A stretch of 7,115 nt of DNA from Streptosporangiaceae bacterium (lineage in GTDB: Bacteria > Actinomycetota > Actinomycetes > Streptosporangiales > Streptosporangiaceae), in contig JASHSZ010000628.1 of NCBI GenBank assembly GCA_030040815.1, positions 1 to 7,115 on the forward strand, given 5' to 3'. The position numbers and the translations under genes were made by a program. Positions within the stretch are counted from its first letter, which is position 1. Each line of letters starts with the position of its first letter. Shown here in pieces: positions 1-6,461 of the stretch. A model generated the notes under the pieces. The model was not told the origin of the DNA, made no database searches, and was given only the letters and a program-made list of their open reading frames with translations.

Positions 1-2152
1 CGCGCGGCCGGCGATCCGCGCCGCCGCGCTCGCCCACGGCCGCGGCGTCTCGCATGCCGATGTGTGACAGCAGCCCGGCCAGCAGCGACAGATGCACGCG
101 GTCGGCGAGCTCGGCGGCGTATCGGCCCGGCTCTGGGTTCGCGTCGGAGCCTGAGCGCCGACCAGCACCGAAGGCCGACCCCGAGTCCGACCGGGAACGC
201 GAGCGCGAGTCCCGGCCCGAGCCCGCGCCGTCGGCCCCGGCCGGCTGCGGGAGCCTTCGGCGGTCCTGGCCGATGACGACGCCGACGTCCCGCGCCGCCC
301 GCTGCAGCTGGCTGTAGACGTCCTGCCACTCGCGGACGCGGAGGAAATGCAGGTACTCCCGGCGGCACATCCGGCGGAATGCCGACGATGACTGCTGCCG
401 CTGCTGGTCACGCAGGTAGTCCCAGAGCGTGACGAGCGCCAGGAAGTCCGAGCCCGGCTCCGCGAACCGGCGGTGCATGGCGTCCGCGGCCTCCCGGGCG
501 TCGGACGGACGCTCCCGCGGGTCCTGGATCGCCAGCGCCGCGGCGATGATGAGCACCTCGCGGAGGCATCCGTTCGGCCCGGCTGCCAGGATCATCCGGC
601 CAAGACGGGGGTCGACCGGGAGCTCGGCGAGCTTGCGCCCGGTGTCGGTCAGCCGCACCGGGCCGCCGTGGCTGCCGGAGCTGATGGCGCCGAGCTCGGT
701 CAGCAGCCGCAGGCCGTCGGCCACTTGCCGCGAGTCCGGCGGGTCGACGAACGGGAAGTCCGCGACGGCGCCCAGGTCGAGGGCCGCCATCCGGAGGATG
801 ACCGAGGCCAGGTTGGTGCGCAGGATCTCCGGCTCGGTGAACTCAGGCCGCGAGTCGAAGTCCGCCTCGCCGTACAGCCGGACGCAGATGCCGTCGGACG
901 TCCGGCCGCAGCGGCCCTTGCGCTGGTTGGCCGAGGCCTGCGAGATCGCCTCGATGGGCAGCCGCTGCACCTTCGTCCGCTGGCTATACCGGGAGATCCG
1001 CGCGGTTCCCGGATCGATGACGTACCGGATGCCGGGCACGGTCAGCGACGTCTCGGCCACATTCGTCGCGAGCACCACCCGGCGCCCGTCATGCTGCTCA
1101 AAAACTCTGTACTGCTCCGCGGCTGACAGCCGCGCGTACAGCGGCAGCACCTCCAGCCCCGGCTCACCGGCCAGGGCGTCGGCGGTGTCCCGGATCTCCC
1201 GCTCGCCGGACAGGAACACCAGCACGTCGCCCGGCCCCTCCCGGCGCAAGTCGGCGAGGGCGTCGACGATGCCCTGCACCTGGTCCCGCGGCTCTTCGCC
1301 GGGGTGGTCAGGGTCCGCGAGCGGCCGGTACCGCACTTCGACGGGATAAGTGCGGCCCGACACCTCGACGATGGGCGGAACGGCCTTCGACTCTGCCAGC
1401 CTCGGCGGTCCAGCCCGGCCGTCGGGGCCGGCGGCCGCCGCGAAGTGCCGGCTGAACCGTTCCGGGTCGATGGTGGCTGAGGTGATGATGACCTTCAGAT
1501 CCGGGCGCCGGGGCAGCAGTTGCTTGAGGTAGCCGAGGATGAAGTCGATGTTCAGGCTGCGCTCGTGCGCCTCGTCGATGATCAGCGTGTCGTAGCGCAG
1601 CAGCTGGCGGTCACGCTGGAGCTCCGTCAGCAGGATGCCGTCGGTCATGACGGTGATCAGCGTGTCGTCGCTCGAGGTGTCGGCGAACCTGACCTTATAG
1701 CCGACCGTCGTGCCGAGGTCGGTCTGCAGCTCCGCCGCGATCCGCGCGGCGACCGTGCGCGCGGCGATCCGCCGCGGCTGGGTGTGGCCGATCTGACCGC
1801 GGACACCCCGGCCGAGCTCGAGGCAGATCTTGGGCAGCTGCGTGGTCTTCCCGGACCCGGTCTCGCCCGCGACGATCACGACCTGATGGCGAGCGATCGC
1901 CGCGGCCAGCTCGGCTTTCCGCTGGCTCACCGGCAGCTCGGCCGGGTAGGTGATCACCGGCACCTCAGCCCGCCGCGTCGCGACGCGCTCCTCAGCGGCC
2001 GCGACGTCGGCCGCAAGCTCGGCGACGGCGCGCGCTCTGGCGTCGCCGTCTCGCAGCGATCTGGTCCGGTCGGCGCGCCGTGCCAGCCGGCGCTCGTCCC
2101 GCAGCATCAGCTCGGGCAGGCGCGCTCGCAGCGCAGCGAGCGAGGCAGTCAC
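1..2152 (-). CDS. hrpA: ATP-dependent RNA helicase HrpA (DEAH box), 3' end cut by window edge
   Basis: Superfamily 2 DEAH-box RNA helicase of the HrpA family, cytoplasmic; in E. coli HrpA is linked to mRNA processing and rescue of stalled ribosomes. The minus-strand frame is open for 717 codons and runs off the left edge; family members are about 1300 residues, so roughly the C-terminal 45% is missing. Visible motifs: Walker A GETGSGKT (96-103, Lys102), DEAH (193-196), SAT (225-227), motif VI QRKGRCGR (410-417, the HrpA-type variant), then the winged-helix/HA2 region, and VHLSLLAGLLSHIGM (686-700) just before the OB-fold domain. The GTG start at 2152 is chosen because it is the only start in frame upstream of the N-terminal family block PELMLRDERRLARR, an in-frame stop lies at 2270-2272, and GGAG sits 7 bases upstream. 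Odd features are an Ala/Gly/Pro insertion after motif III (about 236-262) and an Arg/Ser-rich linker (about 632-684). Identity is very secure. Confidence 0.96.
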   Translation of the reverse strand, partial: MTASLAALRARLPELMLRDERRLARRADRTRSLRDGDARARAVAELAADVAAAEERVATRRAEVPVITYPAELPVSQRKAELAAAIARHQVVIVAGETGSGKTTQLPKICLELGRGVRGQIGHTQPRRIAARTVAARIAAELQTDLGTTVGYKVRFADTSSDDTLITVMTDGILLTELQRDRQLLRYDTLIIDEAHERSLNIDFILGYLKQLLPRRPDLKVIITSATIDPERFSRHFAAAAGPDGRAGPPRLAESKAVPPIVEVSGRTYPVEVRYRPLADPDHPGEEPRDQVQGIVDALADLRREGPGDVLVFLSGEREIRDTADALAGEPGLEVLPLYARLSAAEQYRVFEQHDGRRVVLATNVAETSLTVPGIRYVIDPGTARISRYSQRTKVQRLPIEAISQASANQRKGRCGRTSDGICVRLYGEADFDSRPEFTEPEILRTNLASVILRMAALDLGAVADFPFVDPPDSRQVADGLRLLTELGAISSGSHGGPVRLTDTGRKLAELPVDPRLGRMILAAGPNGCLREVLIIAAALAIQDPRERPSDAREAADAMHRRFAEPGSDFLALVTLWDYLRDQQRQQSSSAFRRMCRREYLHFLRVREWQDVYSQLQRAARDVGVVIGQDRRRLPQPAGADGAGSGRDSRSRSRSDSGSAFGAGRRSGSDANPEPGRYAAELADRVHLSLLAGLLSHIGMRDAAAVGERGGADRRPR

Positions 2153-2159
2153 GGTGATG

Positions 2160-2163
2160 CTCC
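2160..2163 (-). promoter_or_regulatory. Ribosome binding site of hrpA
   Basis: GGAG on the minus strand, 7 bases before the GTG start at 2152. It decides the start: the next in-frame candidate is the ATG at 2107, which would delete the conserved N-terminal block. Confidence 0.6.
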
Positions 2164-2195
2164 ATCCGGCGGGGTCGGTCGGGGACCGCGTCTCA

Positions 2196-2211
2196 GCATG
2201 CCCAGGCGTGC
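2196..2211. repeat. Imperfect palindrome GCATGCC-CA-GGCGTGC
   Basis: Seven-base arms around a 2-base centre, with one T/G mismatch. It lies 44 bases upstream of the hrpA start, a suitable place for an operator of hrpA. In DNA this rich in G and C such palindromes also occur by chance. Confidence 0.35.
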
Positions 2212-2234
2212 CCCCGTCGGCTAACGCATTTGCC

Positions 2235-2253
2235 GGCCAGACCCTTCCTGGCC
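2235..2253. repeat. Inverted repeat GGCCAG-N7-CTGGCC
   Basis: Perfect 6-base arms with a 7-base spacer, near the middle of the divergent region and just upstream of the proposed -35 of the PHA operon. It could be an operator. It has no T-tract and lies ahead of both genes, so a terminator is unlikely. Confidence 0.35.
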
Positions 2254-2266
2254 CGCTGCCCCGGCC

Positions 2267-2295
2267 TGGTCAACCCAGAGCCGCGAACAGATACT
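2267..2295 (+). promoter_or_regulatory. Candidate sigma70-like promoter of the PHA operon
   Basis: TGGTCA (2267-2272) and GATACT (2290-2295) each match 4 of 6 consensus positions and are separated by 17 bases. Transcription would start near 2302, giving a leader of about 28 bases before the ligase ATG. The match is modest and the call is an inference. Confidence 0.3.
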
Positions 2296-2304
2296 GGTGC
2301 TCTG
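2276..2304. repeat. Inverted repeat CAGAGC-N17-GCTCTG, possible operator
   Basis: Perfect 6-base arms spaced by 17 bases. The left arm falls in the spacer of the candidate promoter and the right arm covers the expected start of transcription, so a dimeric regulator bound here would block RNA polymerase. Arms are short, so chance is not excluded. Confidence 0.3.
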
Positions 2305-2319
2305 AACGCAGCGACACCC

Positions 2320-2324
2320 GGAGG
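2320..2324 (+). promoter_or_regulatory. Ribosome binding site of the acyl-CoA ligase gene
   Basis: GGAGG lies 5 bases before the ATG at 2330 and fixes that start. Confidence 0.75.
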
Positions 2325-2329
2325 TCGAG

Positions 2330-3829
2330 ATGACGAACCTGGCATCCATCCTGGACAGGTCAGCCACAGCGGAGCCTGACCGGACCGCGATCCGGCTCGA
2401 CGATCTGACCGTGACCTACCGGCAGCTCAGCGACGATGCCCGGCGGGTAGCGAGTCTGCTCGCGTCGGCCGGCGTGGGCCGCGGTGACCGGGTGAGCCTG
2501 ATGATGCCCAACATCCCGGCGTTTCCGGTCGCCTTCTACGGGGCGCTCGCGGCCGGCGCGGTGGTCGTGCCGATGAACCCCCTGCTCAAGAGCCGCGAGG
2601 TCGCCTACTACCTGGGAGACTCGGGGACCCGGCTGCTGTTCGCCTGGCGGGATGTCGCCGGGGAGGCGGCCAAGGGCGCCGCCGACGTCGGCGCCGAGGT
2701 GATTCAGGTGGACGACGCCGATCTGAGTTCGGTGCTCGCGGGCCACAGCCCGGCCGCTACGTCAGCAGACGCCGATGACACCGACGACGCCGTCATCCTG
2801 TATACCTCCGGGACCACCGGCCAGCCCAAAGGAGCCCAGCTCACACACAGCGGACTGACCAGGAACGCCCGGCTGACCGCGGAGACGCTGCTGCAGAACC
2901 GCCCGGACGACGTGATGATGGGCTGCCTGCCGCTGTTCCATGTGTTCGGCCTGACCTGCGGCCTGAACGCGACCGTGCTGGCGGGCGGTACCCTCACCTT
3001 GCTGCCGCGGTTCGACGCCGGCAAGGCACTCGAGATCATCGCGCGGGATCGCGTCACGATCTTCGAGGGCGTGCCGACGATGTACGCGGGCATGCTCCAT
3101 CACCCCGCCGCCGATTCCGCCGACACGACGTCGCTGCGGTTGTGCGTCTCCGGCGGCGCGGCCATGCCCGTCGAGATCCTGCGCGGCTTCGAGCAGAAGT
3201 TCGGCTGCATGATCCTGGAGGGCTACGGGCTCTCGGAGACCTCGCCGGTGGCGTCGTTCAATCACCCGCACCGGCCGCGTAAGGCCGGCTCGATCGGCAC
3301 CCCGGTCGAGGGCGTGGAGATGCGCCTGGTCTCCGACGCGGGCGGTCCAGTCCCGGCGGGTGAGGTCGGCGAGATCGCCATCCGTGGCCACAACGTCATG
3401 AAGGGGTATTGGGGAAAGCCGGAGGCGACCGCAGAGGCCATCCCTGACGGCTGGTTCCGGACCGGCGACCTCGCGCGCGTTGACGAGGACGGGTACTACT
3501 ACATCGTCGACCGCAAGAAGGAAATGATCATTCGCGGCGGCTACAACGTGTACCCGCGCGAAATCGAGGAGGCGCTGCACGAGCATCCCGCCGTCGCCGA
3601 GGTCGCGGTGATCGGGATGCCGCACGCCGAACTGGGCGAGGAGGTCGGCGCGGCGGTGGCGCTCAAGCCAGGCGCCGATGCCACTCCGGCTGAGCTGCAG
3701 CAGTTCGTCAAGGAAAGGGTCGCGGCCTACAAGTACCCGCGGCGGGTCTGGCTGGTGGCTAGCCTGCCCAAGGGCCCGACGGGCAAGATCCTTCGCCGGG
3801 AGGTCCAGCCACCGGAGGACTCGGCGTGA
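2330..3829 (+). CDS. Fatty acyl-CoA ligase (FadD-type, AMP-forming)
   Basis: Member of the ANL (adenylate-forming) superfamily: activates a carboxylic acid with ATP to the acyl-adenylate, then transfers it to CoA. The 499 residues are a full-length enzyme. Motifs in order: P-loop YTSGTTGQPKG (158-168), PLFHVFG (201-207), GYGLSETSP (298-306), GWFRTGD (374-380, ribose-binding Asp380), hinge and A8 region DRKKEMIIRGGYNVYPREIE (394-413), and PTGKILR with catalytic Lys486 near the end. No signal peptide or membrane segment is seen, so it is cytosolic or peripheral. It is the first gene of the operon and overlaps phaC by 4 bases. Chain-length preference cannot be read from sequence. By context it may activate medium-chain fatty acids or the 3-hydroxy acids released by PhaZ, like the acyl-CoA synthetase Acs1 proposed in the Pseudomonas PHA cycle. 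The family is certain; the substrate is inferred. Confidence 0.93.
   Translation: MTNLASILDRSATAEPDRTAIRLDDLTVTYRQLSDDARRVASLLASAGVGRGDRVSLMMPNIPAFPVAFYGALAAGAVVVPMNPLLKSREVAYYLGDSGTRLLFAWRDVAGEAAKGAADVGAEVIQVDDADLSSVLAGHSPAATSADADDTDDAVILYTSGTTGQPKGAQLTHSGLTRNARLTAETLLQNRPDDVMMGCLPLFHVFGLTCGLNATVLAGGTLTLLPRFDAGKALEIIARDRVTIFEGVPTMYAGMLHHPAADSADTTSLRLCVSGGAAMPVEILRGFEQKFGCMILEGYGLSETSPVASFNHPHRPRKAGSIGTPVEGVEMRLVSDAGGPVPAGEVGEIAIRGHNVMKGYWGKPEATAEAIPDGWFRTGDLARVDEDGYYYIVDRKKEMIIRGGYNVYPREIEEALHEHPAVAEVAVIGMPHAELGEEVGAAVALKPGADATPAELQQFVKERVAAYKYPRRVWLVASLPKGPTGKILRREVQPPEDSA
3814..3818 (+). promoter_or_regulatory. Ribosome binding site of phaC inside the ligase gene
   Basis: GGAGG lies 7 bases before the GTG at 3826, within the last codons of the ligase. 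With the GTGA start/stop overlap it indicates translational coupling and supports the GTG start. Confidence 0.75.
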
Positions 3830-5589
3830 GCGCCGATCGGGGCCAGCAGGCCCGCGGTACAGCCGGGCGGGGACGCGCGTCGGCAGCTGCTGCAGCCGCC
3901 GGCCCGGTGCTGCCCGACGCGGCGGGTGACATCGCAGGCGCCTTGGACCTGCTGCTGGCCGACGGCGCGCTCGGGGTGCTGCGCAGGTTCCGCCCGGACG
4001 GCGCAGCCCTGCGGGTGGCTGTCGGCTTGGCCAGGCGGCCGCAGCGGATAGCGGGCGAGGCCGCGGCTCTTGGCGCCGAGCTGGCTAAGATCGCGGGCGG
4101 CCGGTCGCAGGTGGCTCCGGACCGCCGCGACCGGCGCTTCGCCGATCCTGCGTGGAGCCAGAATCCGCTGCTGCGACGGGCAATGCAGGCATACCTGGCC
4201 AGCGGCCAGTCCGCCGAGCGCGTGCTGGCCGGTACCGACCTCGACTGGCGCGACGCCGAACGGCTGCGGTTCGTCTTGATGAACCTCATCGCGGCCGCGT
4301 CCCCCAGCAACAACCCGCTGCTGAGCCCGGCGTGGCTCAAGGCGCTGGTGGACACCGGCGGCCTGTCTGCGGCGCGCGGCCTGCGCGCGCTGGCCAGCGA
4401 CCTGGCCAGGGCGCCGCGGGTACCCGCCATGGTCGAGCCCGGCGCGTTCGAGGTGGGCAAGGACCTCGCCGTAACCCCGGGCTCGGTCGTCCACCGCACC
4501 GAGATGTTCGAGCTGATCCAGTACGCGCCGACGACCGAGCAGGTCAACAGGTACCCGCTGCTCGTCGTGCCACCGATGATCAACAAGTTCTACATCATCG
4601 ACCTGGCGCCGGGCCGGAGCATGGCGGAGTTCCTCGTCGGTCAGGGCCACCAGGTGTTCGCGATCAGCTGGCGCAATCCGGACCGTCGGCACAAGGACTG
4701 GAATCTGGACAGCTACGGCCTGGCCGTGGTGGAGGCGCTGGACGCCGTCCGGGCGATCACCCGCGCGGCCAAGGCCAGCATCTGCGCGCTGTGCTCCGGC
4801 GGCATTGTGTCATCCATGGTGGCAGCCCACCTGAGCTCGTTCGCCCAGCTCGACACCGTGGCCAGCCTCTGCCTGGGGGTGACGGTGCTGGACCAGGCGC
4901 GGGCCGGCACCGCCGGGGCGATGATCGACGAGGGCACCGCGGCAGCCGCGATGGCGGCGTCGGCCGGGCGCGGCTACCTCGACGGCAGGACGCTGGCCGA
5001 GGTGTTCGCCTGGCTCCGGCCCGACGACCTGATCTGGAATTACTGGGTCAACAACTATCTGCAGGGCCGCCCGCCGCCGCCGTTCGACATTCTGTACTGG
5101 AACGCCGACACGACCCGGCTGCCGGCCGCGCTGCATCACGACTTCATCCGGCTGGCGCTGGACAACGCGCTGGTCAGGCCCGATGCGGCGACGATGCTCG
5201 GGTCGCCGGTGGACCTGTCCAAGGTGGATTCGGATGCCTACGTGGTCGCCGGCGTCGCGGATCACCTCTGTCCGTGGCAGTCGTGCTATCGCACCACCCA
5301 GCTGCTGGGCGGGCCGGTGACGTTCGTGCTGTCCACCAGCGGGCACATTGCGTCGATGGTCAACCCGCCCGATAATCCGAAGGCAACGTTCCGGGTTGCC
5401 GCCGATAATCCGGCTGACCCGGCGGAGTGGCTGGCGGGCGCCACGTCGGTCGCCGGCAGCTGGTGGCCGCACTACTCGTCGTGGCTCGCGGCGCGCAGCG
5501 GCGGCACGAAGAAAAGCCGGGCGAAGGCCGGCAGCAAGGAGTTCGAAGTGCTCTGCCCGGCCCCTGGGTCTTATGTCCACGACCGCTGA
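3826..5589 (+). CDS. phaC: Poly(3-hydroxyalkanoate) synthase, class II-like
   Basis: Polymerises (R)-3-hydroxyacyl-CoA into PHA at the granule surface, releasing CoA. At 587 residues it fits single-subunit class I/II synthases (class III and IV catalytic subunits are about 360). An Ala/Gly-rich N-terminus (1-35) leads into the PhaC N-terminal domain (about 105-215, RFADPAWSQNPLLRR) and an alpha/beta-hydrolase core. The triad is Cys323 in ALCSGG (321-326), Asp479 in VADH and His507 in TSGHIA. Blocks such as LIWNYWVNNYL (402-412), FDILYWNADTTRLPAALH (420-437), SWWP (545-548) and the ending PAPGSYVHDR recall Pseudomonas class II (medium-chain-length) synthases more than Cupriavidus class I. The usual G-x-C-x-G-G lipase-like box has Ala at its first position. 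There is no PhaE or PhaR partner in view, as expected for class II. The GTG start is backed by a strong ribosome site. Family certain; class by remembered alignment only. Confidence 0.95.
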   Translation: MSADRGQQARGTAGRGRASAAAAAAGPVLPDAAGDIAGALDLLLADGALGVLRRFRPDGAALRVAVGLARRPQRIAGEAAALGAELAKIAGGRSQVAPDRRDRRFADPAWSQNPLLRRAMQAYLASGQSAERVLAGTDLDWRDAERLRFVLMNLIAAASPSNNPLLSPAWLKALVDTGGLSAARGLRALASDLARAPRVPAMVEPGAFEVGKDLAVTPGSVVHRTEMFELIQYAPTTEQVNRYPLLVVPPMINKFYIIDLAPGRSMAEFLVGQGHQVFAISWRNPDRRHKDWNLDSYGLAVVEALDAVRAITRAAKASICALCSGGIVSSMVAAHLSSFAQLDTVASLCLGVTVLDQARAGTAGAMIDEGTAAAAMAASAGRGYLDGRTLAEVFAWLRPDDLIWNYWVNNYLQGRPPPPFDILYWNADTTRLPAALHHDFIRLALDNALVRPDAATMLGSPVDLSKVDSDAYVVAGVADHLCPWQSCYRTTQLLGGPVTFVLSTSGHIASMVNPPDNPKATFRVAADNPADPAEWLAGATSVAGSWWPHYSSWLAARSGGTKKSRAKAGSKEFEVLCPAPGSYVHDR

Positions 5590-6460
5590 CGCGCATCCGA
5601 CCATGAGCGTGCGCACCGTCGCAATCGGCAATCAGCTGGTACGCATCGCGGTACGGCCTGCCCGCCGCGGTTGGCGAGCCAGGCCCGCCAGCACGCCACT
5701 GCTGCTGATCAACGGCATCGGTGCGAGCCTCGAGCTGCTGCAGCCGTTCGTCGACGCGCTCGACCCCGCGCTCGAGATCATCCGCTTCGACGTGCCCGGG
5801 GTGGGCGGATCACCGCTGCCGGCCGCGCCGTACCGGTTCACCGGCTTGTGCCGGCTCATCGCCGAGCTGCTGACCGAGCTCGGGCACGACCGCGCCGATG
5901 TGCTCGGCATCTCCTGGGGCGGTGCGGTCGCCCAGCACTTCGGCTACACCCAGTGGCCGCGCTGCCGCAAGCTCGTCCTGGTCAGTACCGCCACCGGCAT
6001 GATCATGGTTCCAGCCCGCCCCTCGGTGCTGGTACGGATGGCGACGCCGCGCCGGTACACCGACCGCGACTACCTGGCCGGCGTTGCGGGCGACCTGTAC
6101 GGCGGGAGCGCCCGCACCGATCCTCGCCGGGTGACCGCGGCGATGCACGCCGACAACCGAGTCGGGTCCAGGACCGGCTATCTCTATCAGCTCGCTGCAG
6201 GCGCCGGCTGGACCAGCGTGCGCTATCTGCCGCTGATCCGGCAGCCGACGCTGATCGTCGCGGGCGACGACGACCCGATCATCCCGCTTGCGAACGCGCG
6301 CCTGATGCACCGGCTGATCCCCGATTCGCAGCTGCACGTCTTCAAGGGCGGGCACCTCGGCCTGGTCACCGAGGCCAGCCAGCTCGCTCCGGTGGTGAGC
6401 GAGTTCCTCACCGCAGAGCGGCCGACCTCTGGACGGCCCACGCAGGAAAGGACCGCCTGA
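5573..6460 (+). CDS. phaZ: Intracellular medium-chain-length PHA depolymerase
   Basis: Alpha/beta hydrolase that degrades intracellular PHA to free 3-hydroxy acids at the granule. From the ATG at 5573 it has 295 residues; the P. putida mcl-PHA depolymerase has about 283. Remembered similarity to Pseudomonas PhaZ is extensive: LLLINGIGASLELLQPFV (43-60), RFDVPGVGGS (71-80), APYRF (85-89), SPRRY-like TPRRY, LYGG (175-178) and AGWTS (211-215). The triad is Ser114 in GISWGG (112-117), Asp234 in GDDDP (231-235) and His261 in GGHLGL. No signal peptide is seen, so it acts inside the cell. Start choice is uncertain: the ATG at 5573 overlaps phaC by 17 bases, and the ATG at 5603 would give 285 residues and a 13-base gap; neither has a clear ribosome site. 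Position directly after phaC matches the phaC-phaZ order of Pseudomonas clusters. A generic alpha/beta hydrolase is the only alternative and is much less likely. Confidence 0.9.
   Translation: MSTTADAHPTMSVRTVAIGNQLVRIAVRPARRGWRARPASTPLLLINGIGASLELLQPFVDALDPALEIIRFDVPGVGGSPLPAAPYRFTGLCRLIAELLTELGHDRADVLGISWGGAVAQHFGYTQWPRCRKLVLVSTATGMIMVPARPSVLVRMATPRRYTDRDYLAGVAGDLYGGSARTDPRRVTAAMHADNRVGSRTGYLYQLAAGAGWTSVRYLPLIRQPTLIVAGDDDPIIPLANARLMHRLIPDSQLHVFKGGHLGLVTEASQLAPVVSEFLTAERPTSGRPTQERTA
6447..6452 (+). promoter_or_regulatory. Ribosome binding site of the acyl-CoA dehydrogenase gene
   Basis: AAAGGA in the last codons of phaZ, 9 bases before the ATG at 6462; a further AGGA lies just upstream. It supports the 6462 start and co-translation with phaZ. 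Confidence 0.55.
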
Positions 6461-6461
6461 C

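Larger units (their letters stand above)
2153..2329. promoter_or_regulatory. Divergent intergenic region between hrpA and the PHA operon
   Basis: About 177 bases without a convincing gene separate two divergently transcribed units, so it must hold the promoters of both unless one lies inside a gene. It carries three short inverted repeats (2196-2211, 2235-2253, 2276-2304) and one plausible plus-strand promoter. I saw no convincing minus-strand -35/-10 pair for hrpA. No regulator gene is present in the window, so any repressor must be encoded elsewhere. Confidence 0.55.

Noticed and set aside
98..257. Frameshift or assembly error in hrpA causing the Arg/Ser-rich stretch
   Set aside because: Conserved HrpA blocks on both sides are in the same frame, so an in-frame insertion explains it better.
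429..1349. Long plus-strand open frame of 306 codons, with another at 1520-2224
   Set aside because: Both lie antisense to hrpA, whose frame gives continuous helicase motifs. The products are Arg/Ser/Pro-rich with no recognisable domain, which is the usual shadow of high-GC coding DNA.
2235..2253. Rho-independent terminator
   Set aside because: No T-tract follows the hairpin on either strand, and it sits upstream of both divergent genes, where no transcript ends.
3727..4692. Minus-strand open frame of 321 codons, and others at 2762-3625 and 4810-5631
   Set aside because: They oppose the ligase and phaC, have no recognisable domains, and follow from the lack of stops in GC-rich DNA.
4152..5375. 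Plus-strand open frame of 407 codons within phaC, and one at 5671-6618 within phaZ
   Set aside because: These are +1/+2 shadows of clear PhaC and PhaZ frames; products are Arg/Gly/Ala-rich without motifs.
5348..5572. N-terminal extension of PhaZ from an upstream ATG at 5348
   Set aside because: It would overlap the end of phaC by over 200 bases and add an Arg-rich segment absent from PhaZ proteins; homology begins after 5603.
3826..5589. Class III or IV PHA synthase needing PhaE or PhaR
   Set aside because: The protein is far longer than those catalytic subunits and no partner gene adjoins it; motifs match class I/II.
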